Assembly: GCF_017377855.1 (NCBI RefSeq)
Contig: NZ_JAFREP010000010.1
Location: 186,001-250,000 of the forward strand
From: Acanthopleuribacter pedis
GTDB taxonomy: Bacteria; Acidobacteriota; Holophagae; Acanthopleuribacterales; Acanthopleuribacteraceae
Length of the DNA: 64,000 nucleotides
Reading direction: 5' to 3'
In this document: positions 24,781-34,026 of the stretch, piece by piece
How positions within the stretch are numbered: position 1 is the stretch's first letter
Layout of the letters: each line of letters begins with the position of its first letter
Made by a program: the position numbers and the translations under genes
Notes under the pieces: model-generated
The model's input: the letters and a program-made list of their open reading frames with translations, nothing else
The model's database searches: none
Told to the model about the DNA's origin: nothing

Positions 24781-26913
24781 ATGACCGCTCGGTCCTTTGT
24801 CTTCAGCCTTACCGCCTTTTTTGTTTTTCTGCCCGTTGCCGCCATTGATGCCGCACTCGATCAAGATTTTCTCGACATGAGTCTCGAAGACTTGCTTCAA
24901 GTGACGGTTGTCAGTGCTTCCAAGAAGGAGGAACGCCTGCTCCAGGCACCTTTGGCGATTTCCACCTTAACCGGCGATGAAATTCAGCGGGCCGGGGCCA
25001 CCTCCTGGGGTGAAGCCCTGCGTTTGTTACCCGGTCTGATCGTGCGTGAGCAAGCCTCGGGTAATTTTGATGTGCACGTACGCGGTTTCGACAACGTACC
25101 CCCCGACTCGCAATTACCGTTTTTGGCCAACACCCTGACCCTGGTCATGATCGATAACCGCATTGTCTACAACTACTTTGCCGGGGGCACTTTTTGGGAG
25201 ACCCTACCCGTGGGACTCCAGGATGTCAAAGCGATTGAAGTCGTCCGCGGGCCCGCCTCCCCGCTCTACGGTCCCAACGCCGCCGCCGGTGTCATTCACA
25301 TCATCACCAAAAAGTCGGAGGCCGACGGTTGGCACAGCTCAATCCACGTCGAAGGCGGCCAGGATCAGACCCAGCTGGCATCCCTGCGGAGCAGCTATCG
25401 GACTGAGCGCTTCCAATGGCAACTCACCGCCCGCCACGAGGGCCGCGAACGCACCGACAGCACCTACTACAGCTTGGTCGAAGGTCGCGACGTCGCCTCC
25501 GCGCTGGACTTGGTCGAATTCGATACCCGCCAACCCTCTCCCCTCGCCCCGATCCGTTTCCCCGATCAGGCCTTGGCCCAGGACAACCAAGCCGCCACCA
25601 TGCTGTTCCAGTTTACCCCCAACAACGAATGGCGCTATGACCTCGGTTTTGGTTTTGAAGAAAGCGAGGTTCAAAAGGCCTACTTTGAAAACGGCCTGAC
25701 CCCGTTAAACACCGCCACCTCGGAAACCCGTTTTGTCGATTTCAGAGCGGAGAAAGGCGGCTTCCGCGCCCACGTCGCTTGGTTACAAGGCGATCAAGAG
25801 GCCCTGGGTGTCGCCGGCTGGGCCTGGGAGTTCGATACACTGGACGCCGTCCTTGAATACGATCACAGCGTCAACGACCAATTCTCGATCCGACCCGGAC
25901 TCAGCTACCGCAAAGCCACCTACGACGGTGTTTTTATCGCGGGCGAGCAGGACATGACCACCGTCGCCGCCTCCTTGCGCGCCGAGTGGAACCCCAGCGA
26001 AACCATGCGCGTCATTGCCGCGGTGCGCGCCGACCAATACGACACGCCGGACACCACCGAGGTCTCCACCCAACTGGCGGTCAGCTACAGCCCCGACGAA
26101 AAACAGAACCTGCGCTTCACCTACGGGAAATCCAACCGCGCACCCTTTATCATCGACACCTTCCAAGACACCGCCTTCACCACGCCTACCGGGTTGCTGT
26201 TCGAATTGCGCGGCAACCGCGATTTGGACCCACTCACCAGTGAATCCCTGGAGATCGGCTGGCGCTACCAACCCTCCGCCAAAGCGCAATTCGAGGTGGA
26301 AGCCTTTTATGCGCGCAATGAGAACTACAGCGACGTGAATTTGATTTTCGCCGGTCCCGACGGGGAATTCTTTCGCACCACCGGTGTCTTCGACAACTTA
26401 CCCGTCGAACCGGAACTGACCGGGGCCACCCTCAGCTTGACCCGCTCCATCACCGAAACATCTTATGTACGCGCCTTCGTCACCCTCACCGACACCCGCA
26501 TCAACGACCACATCAAACCACCGGACACACCGCCGGGTGGTGACGGCCCGCCACCCGACGGCGACGGCGGCCCACCCCCACCGCCACCCGGTTTACCGCC
26601 CCGTGAATTGATCGATCTCAACGAAGGCGCAACACCCGAATTTTACGGCGGCATCATCTTCGATCAGCGCTTCAACAAATGGCACTTCAACCTTAACCTG
26701 TACACCTACGACGGCGGCGTCATGAAACAGGTGATTGAACAGATCGATCTGGAATCCAAAATCATTGCCAACACCAAACTGACCTACACCTTCGGCAAAA
26801 GGGGCGAAGTCTTCCTCAACATCCGCAACCTCAATGACGACGACGCGCGCGAGTTCCTCTACACCGACCGCATCGGTCGCCAAGTCCTCGGCGGTTTCAA
26901 CCTGCGCTTCTAA
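24781..26913 (+). CDS. TonB-dependent outer-membrane receptor
   Basis: A 710-residue receptor. AGGAG lies 7 bases before the ATG, and MTARSFVFSLTAFFVFLPVA is the signal peptide. A short stretch with LDMSLEDLLQVTVVSASKKE resembles the TonB-box region of receptors in this group. The plug (about 50-165) has APLAISTLTGDEIQRAG, VHVRGFDN and VVRGPASPLYGPNAAAGVI. The barrel runs to a C-terminal Phe (VLGGFNLRF), the usual BAM signal. One extracellular loop (about 580-605) is made of Pro, Gly and Asp (PPDTPPGGDGPPPDGDGGPP), which is odd. The ligand is unknown. The stop codon directly touches a family A repeat, so the repeat inserted at or just after the gene end. Confidence 0.93.
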   Translation: MTARSFVFSLTAFFVFLPVAAIDAALDQDFLDMSLEDLLQVTVVSASKKEERLLQAPLAISTLTGDEIQRAGATSWGEALRLLPGLIVREQASGNFDVHVRGFDNVPPDSQLPFLANTLTLVMIDNRIVYNYFAGGTFWETLPVGLQDVKAIEVVRGPASPLYGPNAAAGVIHIITKKSEADGWHSSIHVEGGQDQTQLASLRSSYRTERFQWQLTARHEGRERTDSTYYSLVEGRDVASALDLVEFDTRQPSPLAPIRFPDQALAQDNQAATMLFQFTPNNEWRYDLGFGFEESEVQKAYFENGLTPLNTATSETRFVDFRAEKGGFRAHVAWLQGDQEALGVAGWAWEFDTLDAVLEYDHSVNDQFSIRPGLSYRKATYDGVFIAGEQDMTTVAASLRAEWNPSETMRVIAAVRADQYDTPDTTEVSTQLAVSYSPDEKQNLRFTYGKSNRAPFIIDTFQDTAFTTPTGLLFELRGNRDLDPLTSESLEIGWRYQPSAKAQFEVEAFYARNENYSDVNLIFAGPDGEFFRTTGVFDNLPVEPELTGATLSLTRSITETSYVRAFVTLTDTRINDHIKPPDTPPGGDGPPPDGDGGPPPPPPGLPPRELIDLNEGATPEFYGGIIFDQRFNKWHFNLNLYTYDGGVMKQVIEQIDLESKIIANTKLTYTFGKRGEVFLNIRNLNDDDAREFLYTDRIGRQVLGGFNLRF

Positions 26914-27254
26914 CCCGCATTTCTCACAAGGAATTCTGCTACGGGGCAACCCAGGCGATTACGAGGAGGCGGCCTTCCGCGGGGCGGCCTTCCGCGGGGC
27001 GGCCTTCCGCGGGGCGGCCTTCCGCGGGGCGGCCATCCGCATTTCTCGGTCGAGCCGCCTTCGCCTCAGCTGCTACGCCGAATGGTCGGCCCCGCGAATG
27101 GTCGGCCCCGCGAATGGTCGGCCCCGCGAAAGGTCGGACCCGCGAAAGGTCGGACCCGCGAAAGGTCGGACCCCTATGTCGTCTCTCGGTCGCAATCTTC
27201 GTACTCACAAGGCTTTCTGCTTCTCGCGACGAATCCTCGTGAGAACTGCGGGCT
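26914..27254 (+). repeat. Repeat family A, copy 2 (expanded)
   Basis: A 341-bp element starting at the base after the TonB receptor stop codon. Ends are CCCGCATTTCTCACAAGGA and TCCTCGTGAGAACTGCGGGC. The left half holds a 15-bp unit GGCCTTCCGCGGGGC repeated at 26971, 26986, 27001 and 27016 plus a partial. The right half holds a 16-bp unit, CCCGCGAATGGTCGGC or CCCGCGAAAGGTCGGA, about six times (27078-27173). The two units are near reverse complements of each other, so the whole element can fold into one long hairpin. Frames crossing it encode AAFRG-type repeats but look incidental. Confidence 0.9.
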
Positions 27255-27395
27255 AAACGAAGTTATGCCGTTCCCACGGTCGACCGGCAGGGCAACGCTT
27301 GCCCAGTGGTTTCAGGCTTTTTGGCAAACAAAGCCGTTAAGCCTGAACCGCCCGCCCCCGTGGTACCATCTTTGCCACGCGATAAGGGGGTGGCA

Positions 27396-28109
27396 ATGGC
27401 GTGGTTTCGTTTGCATCAATCGCGTTTCATGGTCGCGAGTTTTTTCAGCTTGCTGACCGCCGTGTGTTTTTGGCAAGCCTTGGCAACACCATCCGAAACG
27501 CGGCAAATCCTGTGGGCCTGGCTCTGTCTCAATACCAACTTGATGAGCCTCGCCTATTGGCTCAATCGCCCCCGTCTCATCCTCGGCAAAACCCGCGCGG
27601 GTCGGATCAACCCCCTACTGCTCGCGGTCAATCTGCCCTGGCTTTTGTTTAGTTGGGTCATTTGGTGGTTACAGCAACGGTTCAGTCGCGAACCCGCCCT
27701 TAGTAATCTGGGCACGACCGGCTGGGCCGTTGGCTGTTACCCGGGCCGTCGCTACCCCGGCGATCAGTTCGATGTCTTGATTGATCTCACCGCCGAATTT
27801 CCCCGCGCCTCGGTCCGCGACGGCAACTATTTCGCCATCCCCAACCTGGACGCCGTCGCCCTGACCCATCCACCCGACGAACAGGAACTGCATCGCCTCA
27901 ACATCGGACCCGGCACCCGAGTCCTCGTCCACTGCGCCCAAGGCCACGGTCGCAGCGCCACCTGGTGCGCCCTCGCCTTTCGCGAATTGGGCTGGTTTGC
28001 CCATGCCGAGGAAGCCCACCGCTTCATCCTCGAACACCGTCCCAAGGCACAGATTTCCACTTCGCAACGGGCTCAGTTCAATCAGAAAGCCGATTCGCCG
28101 ACGGCATGA
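27396..28109 (+). CDS. Membrane-anchored dual-specificity phosphatase-like protein
   Basis: A 237-residue protein. The ATG at 27396 follows a GGGGGTGG box; the open frame begins earlier, at 27306. Two to three hydrophobic segments (about 8-30, 33-50 and 68-88) anchor it. Residues 105-237 are a cysteine-phosphatase domain: YPGRRYPGDQFDVLIDLTAE, then the P-loop VHCAQGHGRSA with Cys180 and Arg186 (CX5R) and His179 before the Cys. The usual general-acid Asp may be in the loop HPPDEQEL. It should remove phosphate from phosphoproteins or phosphoinositide-like lipids at the cytoplasmic membrane face. Proteins of this layout occur beside lipid-metabolism genes in other bacteria; here the neighbours give no such link. 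Confidence 0.85.
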   Translation: MAWFRLHQSRFMVASFFSLLTAVCFWQALATPSETRQILWAWLCLNTNLMSLAYWLNRPRLILGKTRAGRINPLLLAVNLPWLLFSWVIWWLQQRFSREPALSNLGTTGWAVGCYPGRRYPGDQFDVLIDLTAEFPRASVRDGNYFAIPNLDAVALTHPPDEQELHRLNIGPGTRVLVHCAQGHGRSATWCALAFRELGWFAHAEEAHRFILEHRPKAQISTSQRAQFNQKADSPTA

Positions 28110-28623
28110 GACTGTCACCCCAGCAAGAGACGCTGTAATTATCACAAAACAGCAGCCTTCATAACATGCTTATTTACAAACTTTACCTCAAGTATACCGA
28201 AATTTCGGCCGTCCGGCGGCACCCGGAATGCAGCGCAAAACGCTTGGCATCCTTCCTGCTCTACAACAAATCGCCCATACACGGGTTCCATACCTTGAGC
28301 CATATTCGGCTCCTATTTCTATAGCTCATTCGTATCAAGCGCGGTAACCAATCCTAAAACCCACCCGCCATCGCCCGCATTCACCCAAAGGCTGCCACGC
28401 GGCAGAAACCCCTGAGAGAACAATGGGGGCGCGGGATCACGTAATGCTGATGGGTGCATGGCGCGGCATGTTCGCACGCGTCGGCGCAACCATGAGCAAT
28501 GCGGGCTCCAACGATTCTTTTCTCGGGTGGTTCAGCGCTTTAAACGGCATTTAGGTCGGTAACACCCAACCCAAACGCGATCCTTGCCGAATTTCACCAA
28601 AGGCCCCAACCACGAGGTTCATC
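28110..28623. other. Intergenic region, no gene seen
   Basis: A 514-bp gap between two plus-strand genes. No frame has a ribosome site and plausible product. It should hold the promoter of the propeller gene, but I see no distinctive element. Confidence 0.45.
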
Positions 28624-30807
28624 ATGTTTTCTTTTCGTTCTACCGCCTGGCTATTCGCCGCGTTGTTATTTTCCTGCTTCCCGCCACTCCAAGCCGACCT
28701 TATCCAATGGGACAGCCGTTATTTCGGCCAAGGCGACATCCAACTCGGTTCCGTTGTTGACGCGGTCGGCAGCGACGACGGTCGCTTCCTCTACATTCTG
28801 GGCCAAGATTCCCAACGCAACCGGTTGGCGCTCAACGTTCTAAAATACAACGGCCCCGACCAACAACCCGAACTCGTCCAGGTGCTGGACGGGAACGGCT
28901 TTGTCAGCCGCATGTTCGACTTGATTCTCAGCCCCGACGGCTACCATCTCTACGCTTTAGGCACGCCCACAAGCTTAAGCGGCGGTCTCACCATTTATGT
29001 GGTTGATAAAGAAACCGGCAAGCTCCGCTTAAGCTTCCACGAGTACCATTCGGGCTACGACCAGATTCATTTTGTTGACGACGACTTCATGCTGTTTTTG
29101 GTCGGCGACGTGGCGGGCATCGCCAAGAGGGAGCGCATTAGCGGTCGTTTCACAACCGTACAACGTTACCGCAACTACTACGACCAACCCGTCGGCATGC
29201 CTACCTTGCCGACCATCCATCAAATCCATCTGCTGCCGGAACGGGACCGCCTGATCGCCTACCATCGCGACGACGCGGCATTGAGCATCATCCAACTGGG
29301 TGAACAGTTCGCACCAATCACCGCCACAACCATCACCTTGGACCGCCGCTTCATTGAGGAAGGCAACGCCCTCCAGTTTGCACGGTTCAGCCGCGACGGA
29401 CGCCATGTGCTGTTAACCGGCAAGCAACACCCAACCCTTTACGAACTGTGGCTCGATTTAGACCGGGCAACGGTCGCCGACTTCCGTCGCACCAGCCTGC
29501 CTGTTGGCGACGACCTCGAGGGCAACCTCGTGCAAAAAGTCGCCTTTGATGAAGATGCAGACCGCTATTTCGCCTTCCACGGCCCCTACATGACGGCGGT
29601 AGAAACCGCCTTTCCACACGGCCCCACGCGAATCGTCGCGGCACAAAGCGACGAACCCGGCGCGGGCAACGCCGCTTCCTTCTTGTGGTTGGACCAACAA
29701 TTGGTCACCTTCCCCGAACGACAAAACCTCCAGGTTTGGAACAACCGCAACGAGCCGACGGCCGCGCGGCAACTGCTCGACTTCAGCGGCGGCTTCGGCT
29801 GGCAAGGCTTTAGGAACCCGCGCCACATCGCCATCGCCCCCAACGGAACCGATATGTACGTGAGCAACGGCGAACACGGCTTGACCCACTTTCAACACAA
29901 TCCCGCCGGCGGTTGGTTCCAGTTCCGCGCCAATATCCAGTGCGATCAAACCGCATCGGCCCACATCTTTGAACGGCTGTTGATCAGCGCCGACGGCCGC
30001 GCGATGTACGTGCAAAACAGCGCCACCATCCGCCACTTAAGCCGTAACCCCGCGAACGGCGAACTCGCCTTGCTTGCCACCCACATGATTGGCGACCCCC
30101 AAGCGACGCACGTGCCCGGCGCGTCCATGTTCTTAACCCAAAACGAGGACGCGCTGCTCAGCATCGACCATCACGGCGACTTGCGCATCTTTGCCCGTGC
30201 TGAGGACGGTACCCTCACCGAGCAAAATCAAGGAACCGCTAGCGGCAGCGGGCCTTTGGCCGGCGCACATGCCGCCGCGCTCAACCGCGACGATACCCTC
30301 TTCGTGCTCGCTGAAGACGGAACCGTATCCGTTTTCCCCCGAGACGCTTCTGGACGTTGGACACAACAAGCTTTGTTCGAAACAGCACCCGACTTTTTGG
30401 CCACGGCACTCGCCTTCGACGACCGCCGCGGGCAACTCTGGATTCGCGGCAAGGACGGCATCGCCCTCTACGATTGGGTTTCGGCTCAAAGCAGCCTCAT
30501 CGAAAACACCTTGCTCGCGGACAACGCCACCTACCGCTTCGGCAGCGACGGCCCGGTACTGATCGGGGAAAACCACGCACTGATCGCCAACAGCAGGCTG
30601 AATACCATCACCGCGGTGGAACGCCGCGACGGTACCTGGACCCCCACCCAAAGCGTAACGGACGTTCGCCGTCGGGGCATTCGCTTGCAAGGCATCACCG
30701 CCATGGCTTGGCATCCCACGGAACCCACGGTTTTTGTTCCGGCCCAAGAAGACCAAACCGTGAGTTTTTTCCTGGATACCGTCCTGAGCGACGCGGCAAA
30801 CGAATAA
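28624..30807 (+). CDS. Secreted beta-propeller protein (lactonase/YVTN-like)
   Basis: A 727-residue exported protein. Signal peptide MFSFRSTAWLFAALLFSCFP is followed by LQADLIQWDS. The rest consists of repeating units of about 45-50 residues with GRFLYILGQDSQ, GYHLYALGTPTS, GTDMYVSNGEHGL, GRAMYVQNSATI and TLFVLAEDGTVSVF. This is the pattern of YVTN/6-phosphogluconolactonase-like propellers, perhaps two propellers given the length. No catalytic residues can be asserted. It may bind or degrade an extracellular ligand. The gene ends at a strong bidirectional terminator. Confidence 0.82.
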   Translation: MFSFRSTAWLFAALLFSCFPPLQADLIQWDSRYFGQGDIQLGSVVDAVGSDDGRFLYILGQDSQRNRLALNVLKYNGPDQQPELVQVLDGNGFVSRMFDLILSPDGYHLYALGTPTSLSGGLTIYVVDKETGKLRLSFHEYHSGYDQIHFVDDDFMLFLVGDVAGIAKRERISGRFTTVQRYRNYYDQPVGMPTLPTIHQIHLLPERDRLIAYHRDDAALSIIQLGEQFAPITATTITLDRRFIEEGNALQFARFSRDGRHVLLTGKQHPTLYELWLDLDRATVADFRRTSLPVGDDLEGNLVQKVAFDEDADRYFAFHGPYMTAVETAFPHGPTRIVAAQSDEPGAGNAASFLWLDQQLVTFPERQNLQVWNNRNEPTAARQLLDFSGGFGWQGFRNPRHIAIAPNGTDMYVSNGEHGLTHFQHNPAGGWFQFRANIQCDQTASAHIFERLLISADGRAMYVQNSATIRHLSRNPANGELALLATHMIGDPQATHVPGASMFLTQNEDALLSIDHHGDLRIFARAEDGTLTEQNQGTASGSGPLAGAHAAALNRDDTLFVLAEDGTVSVFPRDASGRWTQQALFETAPDFLATALAFDDRRGQLWIRGKDGIALYDWVSAQSSLIENTLLADNATYRFGSDGPVLIGENHALIANSRLNTITAVERRDGTWTPTQSVTDVRRRGIRLQGITAMAWHPTEPTVFVPAQEDQTVSFFLDTVLSDAANE

Positions 30808-30849
30808 AAAAGAACCGGCAACCCAAGGACGGGTTGCCGGTTCTTTTTT
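30806..30849. terminator. Strong bidirectional terminator
   Basis: AAAAAAGAACCGGCAACCC and GGGTTGCCGGTTCTTTTTT form a 19-bp perfect stem around a 6-base loop. T-tracts on both strands serve the propeller gene (plus) and the response regulator gene (minus, stop at 30898). Confidence 0.95.
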
Positions 30850-30897
30850 CGTTGGGACCGGCGAAAAACCGTCATCCGTCCTGAAACGATGGTTCGT

Positions 30898-31605
30898 CTA
30901 AGGCAGTTGCATCTTGTAACCCACCCCGTACACCGAGCGGATCACTTCCACATCCGGCATGCAGGCCGCGATTTTTTTGCGCAAGTTCTTAACGTGGCTG
31001 TCGATGGTGCGGTCGGTCACGGCTCGGAAATCATCGTAAAGTTGGTCGACCAATTGATCACGGGAAAAAACGCGACCCGGCGATTTTAACAACACCAACA
31101 GAATGGTGTATTCGTTGGGCGTCAAACTCAACAGCTTACCCTTGACGTGAATCTCACGGCGTTCCTCATCCACCCTAAAGGGATTGTCCTCGCCCTCGGC
31201 CGCCTCCGCGCCCGCCGCGGCGGGTTTAAACCGGCGCAACACCGTTTTCACCCGTGCAACCACCTCACGCGGACTGAACGGCTTACAAATATAATCGTCG
31301 GCACCCAGTTCCAAACCCAACACGCGGTCTATTTCTTCCACGCGCGCGGTCAACATTAAAATCGGCATCTGGGTAAAAGACCGCAACTCACGGCAGATCG
31401 TCATCCCGTCTTTGCCCGGCAACATAATGTCGAGCAACAGACAGCTAGGCGATTCTTTTTTGATAAAAGGCACCACCTCGGCGCCGTTCTCAATCCACTT
31501 GGTTTCGTAACCGTGGGCACTGAGGTAATCCGTCAACAATTTCGCAATTTTCGGCTCGTCCTCGGCAACCACAATTAACGGCCCTTTGTTTTGATCTTCG
31601 CTCAC
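30898..31605 (-). CDS. OmpR-family response regulator (BaeR-like)
   Basis: A 235-residue DNA-binding response regulator. The REC domain (10-125) has AEDEP acidic residues, acceptor Asp in LLLDIMLPGKDG, Thr in MLTARVEE and Lys in YICKPFSPRE. The winged helix (about 140-235) has LLSLTPNEYTILLVLLKSPG, FSRDQLVDQLY and RTIDSHVKNLRKKI plus RSVYGVGYKM. It is the downstream gene of a two-gene operon, 32 bp after the kinase stop codon. That kinase is its probable partner, and the pair resembles BaeSR/CpxAR envelope-stress systems. Confidence 0.95.
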   Translation of the reverse strand: MSEDQNKGPLIVVAEDEPKIAKLLTDYLSAHGYETKWIENGAEVVPFIKKESPSCLLLDIMLPGKDGMTICRELRSFTQMPILMLTARVEEIDRVLGLELGADDYICKPFSPREVVARVKTVLRRFKPAAAGAEAAEGEDNPFRVDEERREIHVKGKLLSLTPNEYTILLVLLKSPGRVFSRDQLVDQLYDDFRAVTDRTIDSHVKNLRKKIAACMPDVEVIRSVYGVGYKMQLP

Positions 31606-31637
31606 AGGTTACTCCTCACTCACTTCAAGTCCTAAGA

Positions 31638-33164
31638 TCATCGCACAATTTCGTTTTCTCCGTGATGGGTCCATGTCCATTGTTCGACGGGAAACGAAAT
31701 CGCAACCGCCAAACCACCGAGCTGGGAGGCTTTGGCCGCCAAATGCCCCTCGTGGGCCTCGACGATGTTTTTGCAAATGGCCAGACCCAAGCCGGCGCCG
31801 CCGTGTTTGCGCGAGCGCGAAATTTCCGCGCGGAACATGCGGTCAAACAGGCGCGGCAACATTTCGGGCGCCACGCCGGGCGGCGAATCCTCCAGCGTAA
31901 TCACCACCTTGTCCTCGCCCATCTCCGCGGTAACCCGCACCACCCCGCCCGCGTTGGTGTAGCGGCAACTGTTCTCCAGCAGGTTCGAGAACAACTGCGT
32001 CAGCCTTTGGCGGTCGCCCGAGATGCCGATATCCTGGGGCAACTTGTCGACGTGTTCCAAGGTCAGGTCGCGCTGGGCCACCCGTGGTTGGAACAGATGA
32101 ACCACCGCATCGAGCACCTCGTTGGGGTGCAGGGTTTCTTTTTTGTAGTTAAGCGCGCCCATGTCGGAAAGCGAGAGTTCGTACAGGTCGTTGACGATTT
32201 TGGCCAGCACCAGCACCTCGTGGTGGAGCGAGTTGACACTGTCCAAGTCGGGCCGCCGCACGCCGTCCTGAATCGCTTCTAATTCGCCGCGCATCACCGC
32301 CAGCGGCGTGCGCAGCTCGTGGGAAATATCGGCGATCCAGCGCTCGCGGGCGCGCTGGTTCTGTTCGAGGGTGGTGGCGAGAAAGTTGAAATCGTGGGCC
32401 AACTGACCCAACTCGTCGCCGCGGGCCACCGAAACGCGACGGTCGTAATTCCCGGAGGCGATGGCGTGAACCGCTTTGGCCAGATCTTTGATCGGTCGGG
32501 AAAAGTGGGTGGCGAGGAAGAAGGCCACCACCGCCGCCAGCACCAGCATCACCGCCGAGGCCAGGTAAAAACGTTGGTAAAGGCGGCTGACAAAGGTATA
32601 ACCGGCATTGTCCAGGGGATTACGCGCCGGGTTAATGCCGAGGTAGCCGATGGTCCGACCCTGGGCAAGAATCGGCGCCATGATCAGTTCGCGATCCATC
32701 ATCGGGGGTCCCATCACCGCGCGTTTGTCGGCATCGAGCACAACCAGCCGCGCGATACCGGGGGGACCGCCTCCGGGCGGTGGGCCGTCGGGCGCTTTGG
32801 GTTGCCCTTCAGGCGGCGTTTTTTCGTCCACCATCGCGCGCCAGGCTTCGTTTTCGCTGCCGCGTTCGCTGCTGAAGGGATCGGAAGGACGCGGGCCGGC
32901 GGGACCGCCGTCGACCGTGCCGCGGCGCAGTTCGTGCCACAACTTGGGGTTGTCGCGCAATCGTTCCCAACCATAGACCGCAAATTCATTTTGCAGCCGT
33001 TCGATAAGGACCTGGCGCGCCTGGATTTCCTCTCCGTCCAAAAACTCGGAGAAGGAATGGCCGAGGCTCCAGTGCAGGAAAACCCCCATCGACACCAAAA
33101 TCGCCCCACTGCTCAGCATCAGCGCCAAAAACAGCTTGGTAAACATTTTGAGTCGGAACTTCAC
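31638..33164 (-). CDS. Membrane sensor histidine kinase (BaeS-like)
   Basis: About 508 residues. The start is uncertain: a GTG ending at 33164 gives MKFRLKMFTKLFLALML, a typical basic start before the first membrane helix. An ATG at 33146 is six codons later, and neither has a good ribosome site. TM1 is about 8-30 and TM2 about 185-207 (YLASAVMLVLAAVVAFFLAT). The periplasmic loop between them contains a Pro/Gly-rich stretch (PEGQPKAPDGPPPGGGPP). A HAMP region follows (SRPIKDLAKAVHAIASGNYD). HisKA has phospho-His282 in ISHELRTPLAVM, and the ATPase has LFSNLLENSCRYTN, DSPPGV and GGAGLGLAI. It senses an envelope signal and passes phosphate to the regulator encoded downstream. Confidence 0.93.
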   Translation of the reverse strand: MKFRLKMFTKLFLALMLSSGAILVSMGVFLHWSLGHSFSEFLDGEEIQARQVLIERLQNEFAVYGWERLRDNPKLWHELRRGTVDGGPAGPRPSDPFSSERGSENEAWRAMVDEKTPPEGQPKAPDGPPPGGGPPGIARLVVLDADKRAVMGPPMMDRELIMAPILAQGRTIGYLGINPARNPLDNAGYTFVSRLYQRFYLASAVMLVLAAVVAFFLATHFSRPIKDLAKAVHAIASGNYDRRVSVARGDELGQLAHDFNFLATTLEQNQRARERWIADISHELRTPLAVMRGELEAIQDGVRRPDLDSVNSLHHEVLVLAKIVNDLYELSLSDMGALNYKKETLHPNEVLDAVVHLFQPRVAQRDLTLEHVDKLPQDIGISGDRQRLTQLFSNLLENSCRYTNAGGVVRVTAEMGEDKVVITLEDSPPGVAPEMLPRLFDRMFRAEISRSRKHGGAGLGLAICKNIVEAHEGHLAAKASQLGGLAVAISFPVEQWTWTHHGENEIVR

Positions 33165-33351
33165 TTTTTTAGCTTGCACGAGCCGGCTCTCACTTTTAGA
33201 GGGAATTGTGAAACAGCAAGGACCTGGGGTTTCAGGAAAAAACGGCCGAACGCCGCACAACCAAAGCTTTTCGCCGCGGGCCAAATCAACCCGGGTGTTG
33301 TGAAACCTCTCCCAAGATACTGTGAATCCAAAAGATTCTCAACCAAGAGCT

Positions 33352-33620
33352 AGCCCGTATTTCTCACAAGGAATTCTGCTACGAAGCCGAAAGCCATGCG
33401 ATGACGAGGGAGCGGCCTTCCGCGGGGCGGCCTTCCGCGGGGCGGCCATCCGCGGGGCGGCCATCCGCGTTACTCGGCCGAGCCGACTTCGGCCCAGCCC
33501 TGCACCCGCGAAAGGTCGGACCCGCGAAAGGTCGGCCCCCTGTGCCGCGGCTTGGTCGTCATCTTCGTACGCACAAGGCTTTCAGCTTCTCGCGACGAAT
33601 CCTTGTGAGAAATCCGGGCT
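33352..33620 (+). repeat. Repeat family A, copy 3
   Basis: A 269-bp element with ends AGCCCGTATTTCTCACAAGG and CCTTGTGAGAAATCCGGGCT. It has the same orientation as copy 2. The left array of GGCCTTCCGCGGGGC units has about four repeats (two mutated to GGCCATCCGCGGGGC), and the right array has only two CCCGCGAAAGGTCGG units. The array lengths therefore differ between copies. Confidence 0.9.
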
Positions 33621-34026
33621 AGGGAAAGTCAGGCCGGTTTGGTGGCGGCTACACACCGCCCTTTGAGATTCGCCATACCCGCCAACCCAGTCGGCAAATG
33701 ATGCCGCCCACTGAGTAAGGTGCTCAACGAGACGGTCCCGGTTTGCCGGGTGGGTCCTGGCGAAGGCCGGTGCATCACATTCAATTGGGGTCCAAGAGAC
33801 GGCCGAGAAATAGGTTCCCCCTAAATAACAGCCCAACTGCCGCCAAATTCCTCGCCTCCAAGTAAATTCCCTCGAGAGATCTTATTCTTGCTAGAATTTT
33901 CGCAACCAGCTTTTCAACGATCAGCCTTCTCTCACCCGCCGTGGTTCCTTACCCGCCACGTCGGTGGTTTCGGACTTTCGCTACCATGCTTTGCGCCCGC
34001 CCCGCGGGCAGCCAGGAGGAACCCCC
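33621..34026. other. Intergenic region before the AOS-LOX gene
   Basis: About 400 bp holding the leader of the AOS-LOX gene. A minus-strand frame (33582-33836) starts at TTG, has no ribosome site and runs into the repeat, so I do not call it. No palindrome stands out. Confidence 0.4.

Noticed and set aside
26834..27256. Open frame encoding AAFRG-type pentapeptide repeats across the family A element
   Set aside because: It starts inside the TonB receptor gene in another frame, has no ribosome site, and its repeats come directly from the 15-bp DNA array. Pentapeptide-repeat proteins have a different residue pattern.
31662..33353. Plus-strand frames opposite the sensor kinase
   Set aside because: They are antisense to a clear histidine kinase and show the His/Gln/Gly bias of shadow frames.
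33582..33836. Minus-strand frame near repeat A copy 3
   Set aside because: The product looks fairly protein-like, but the frame starts at TTG without a ribosome site and ends inside the repeat. I could not support it as a gene.
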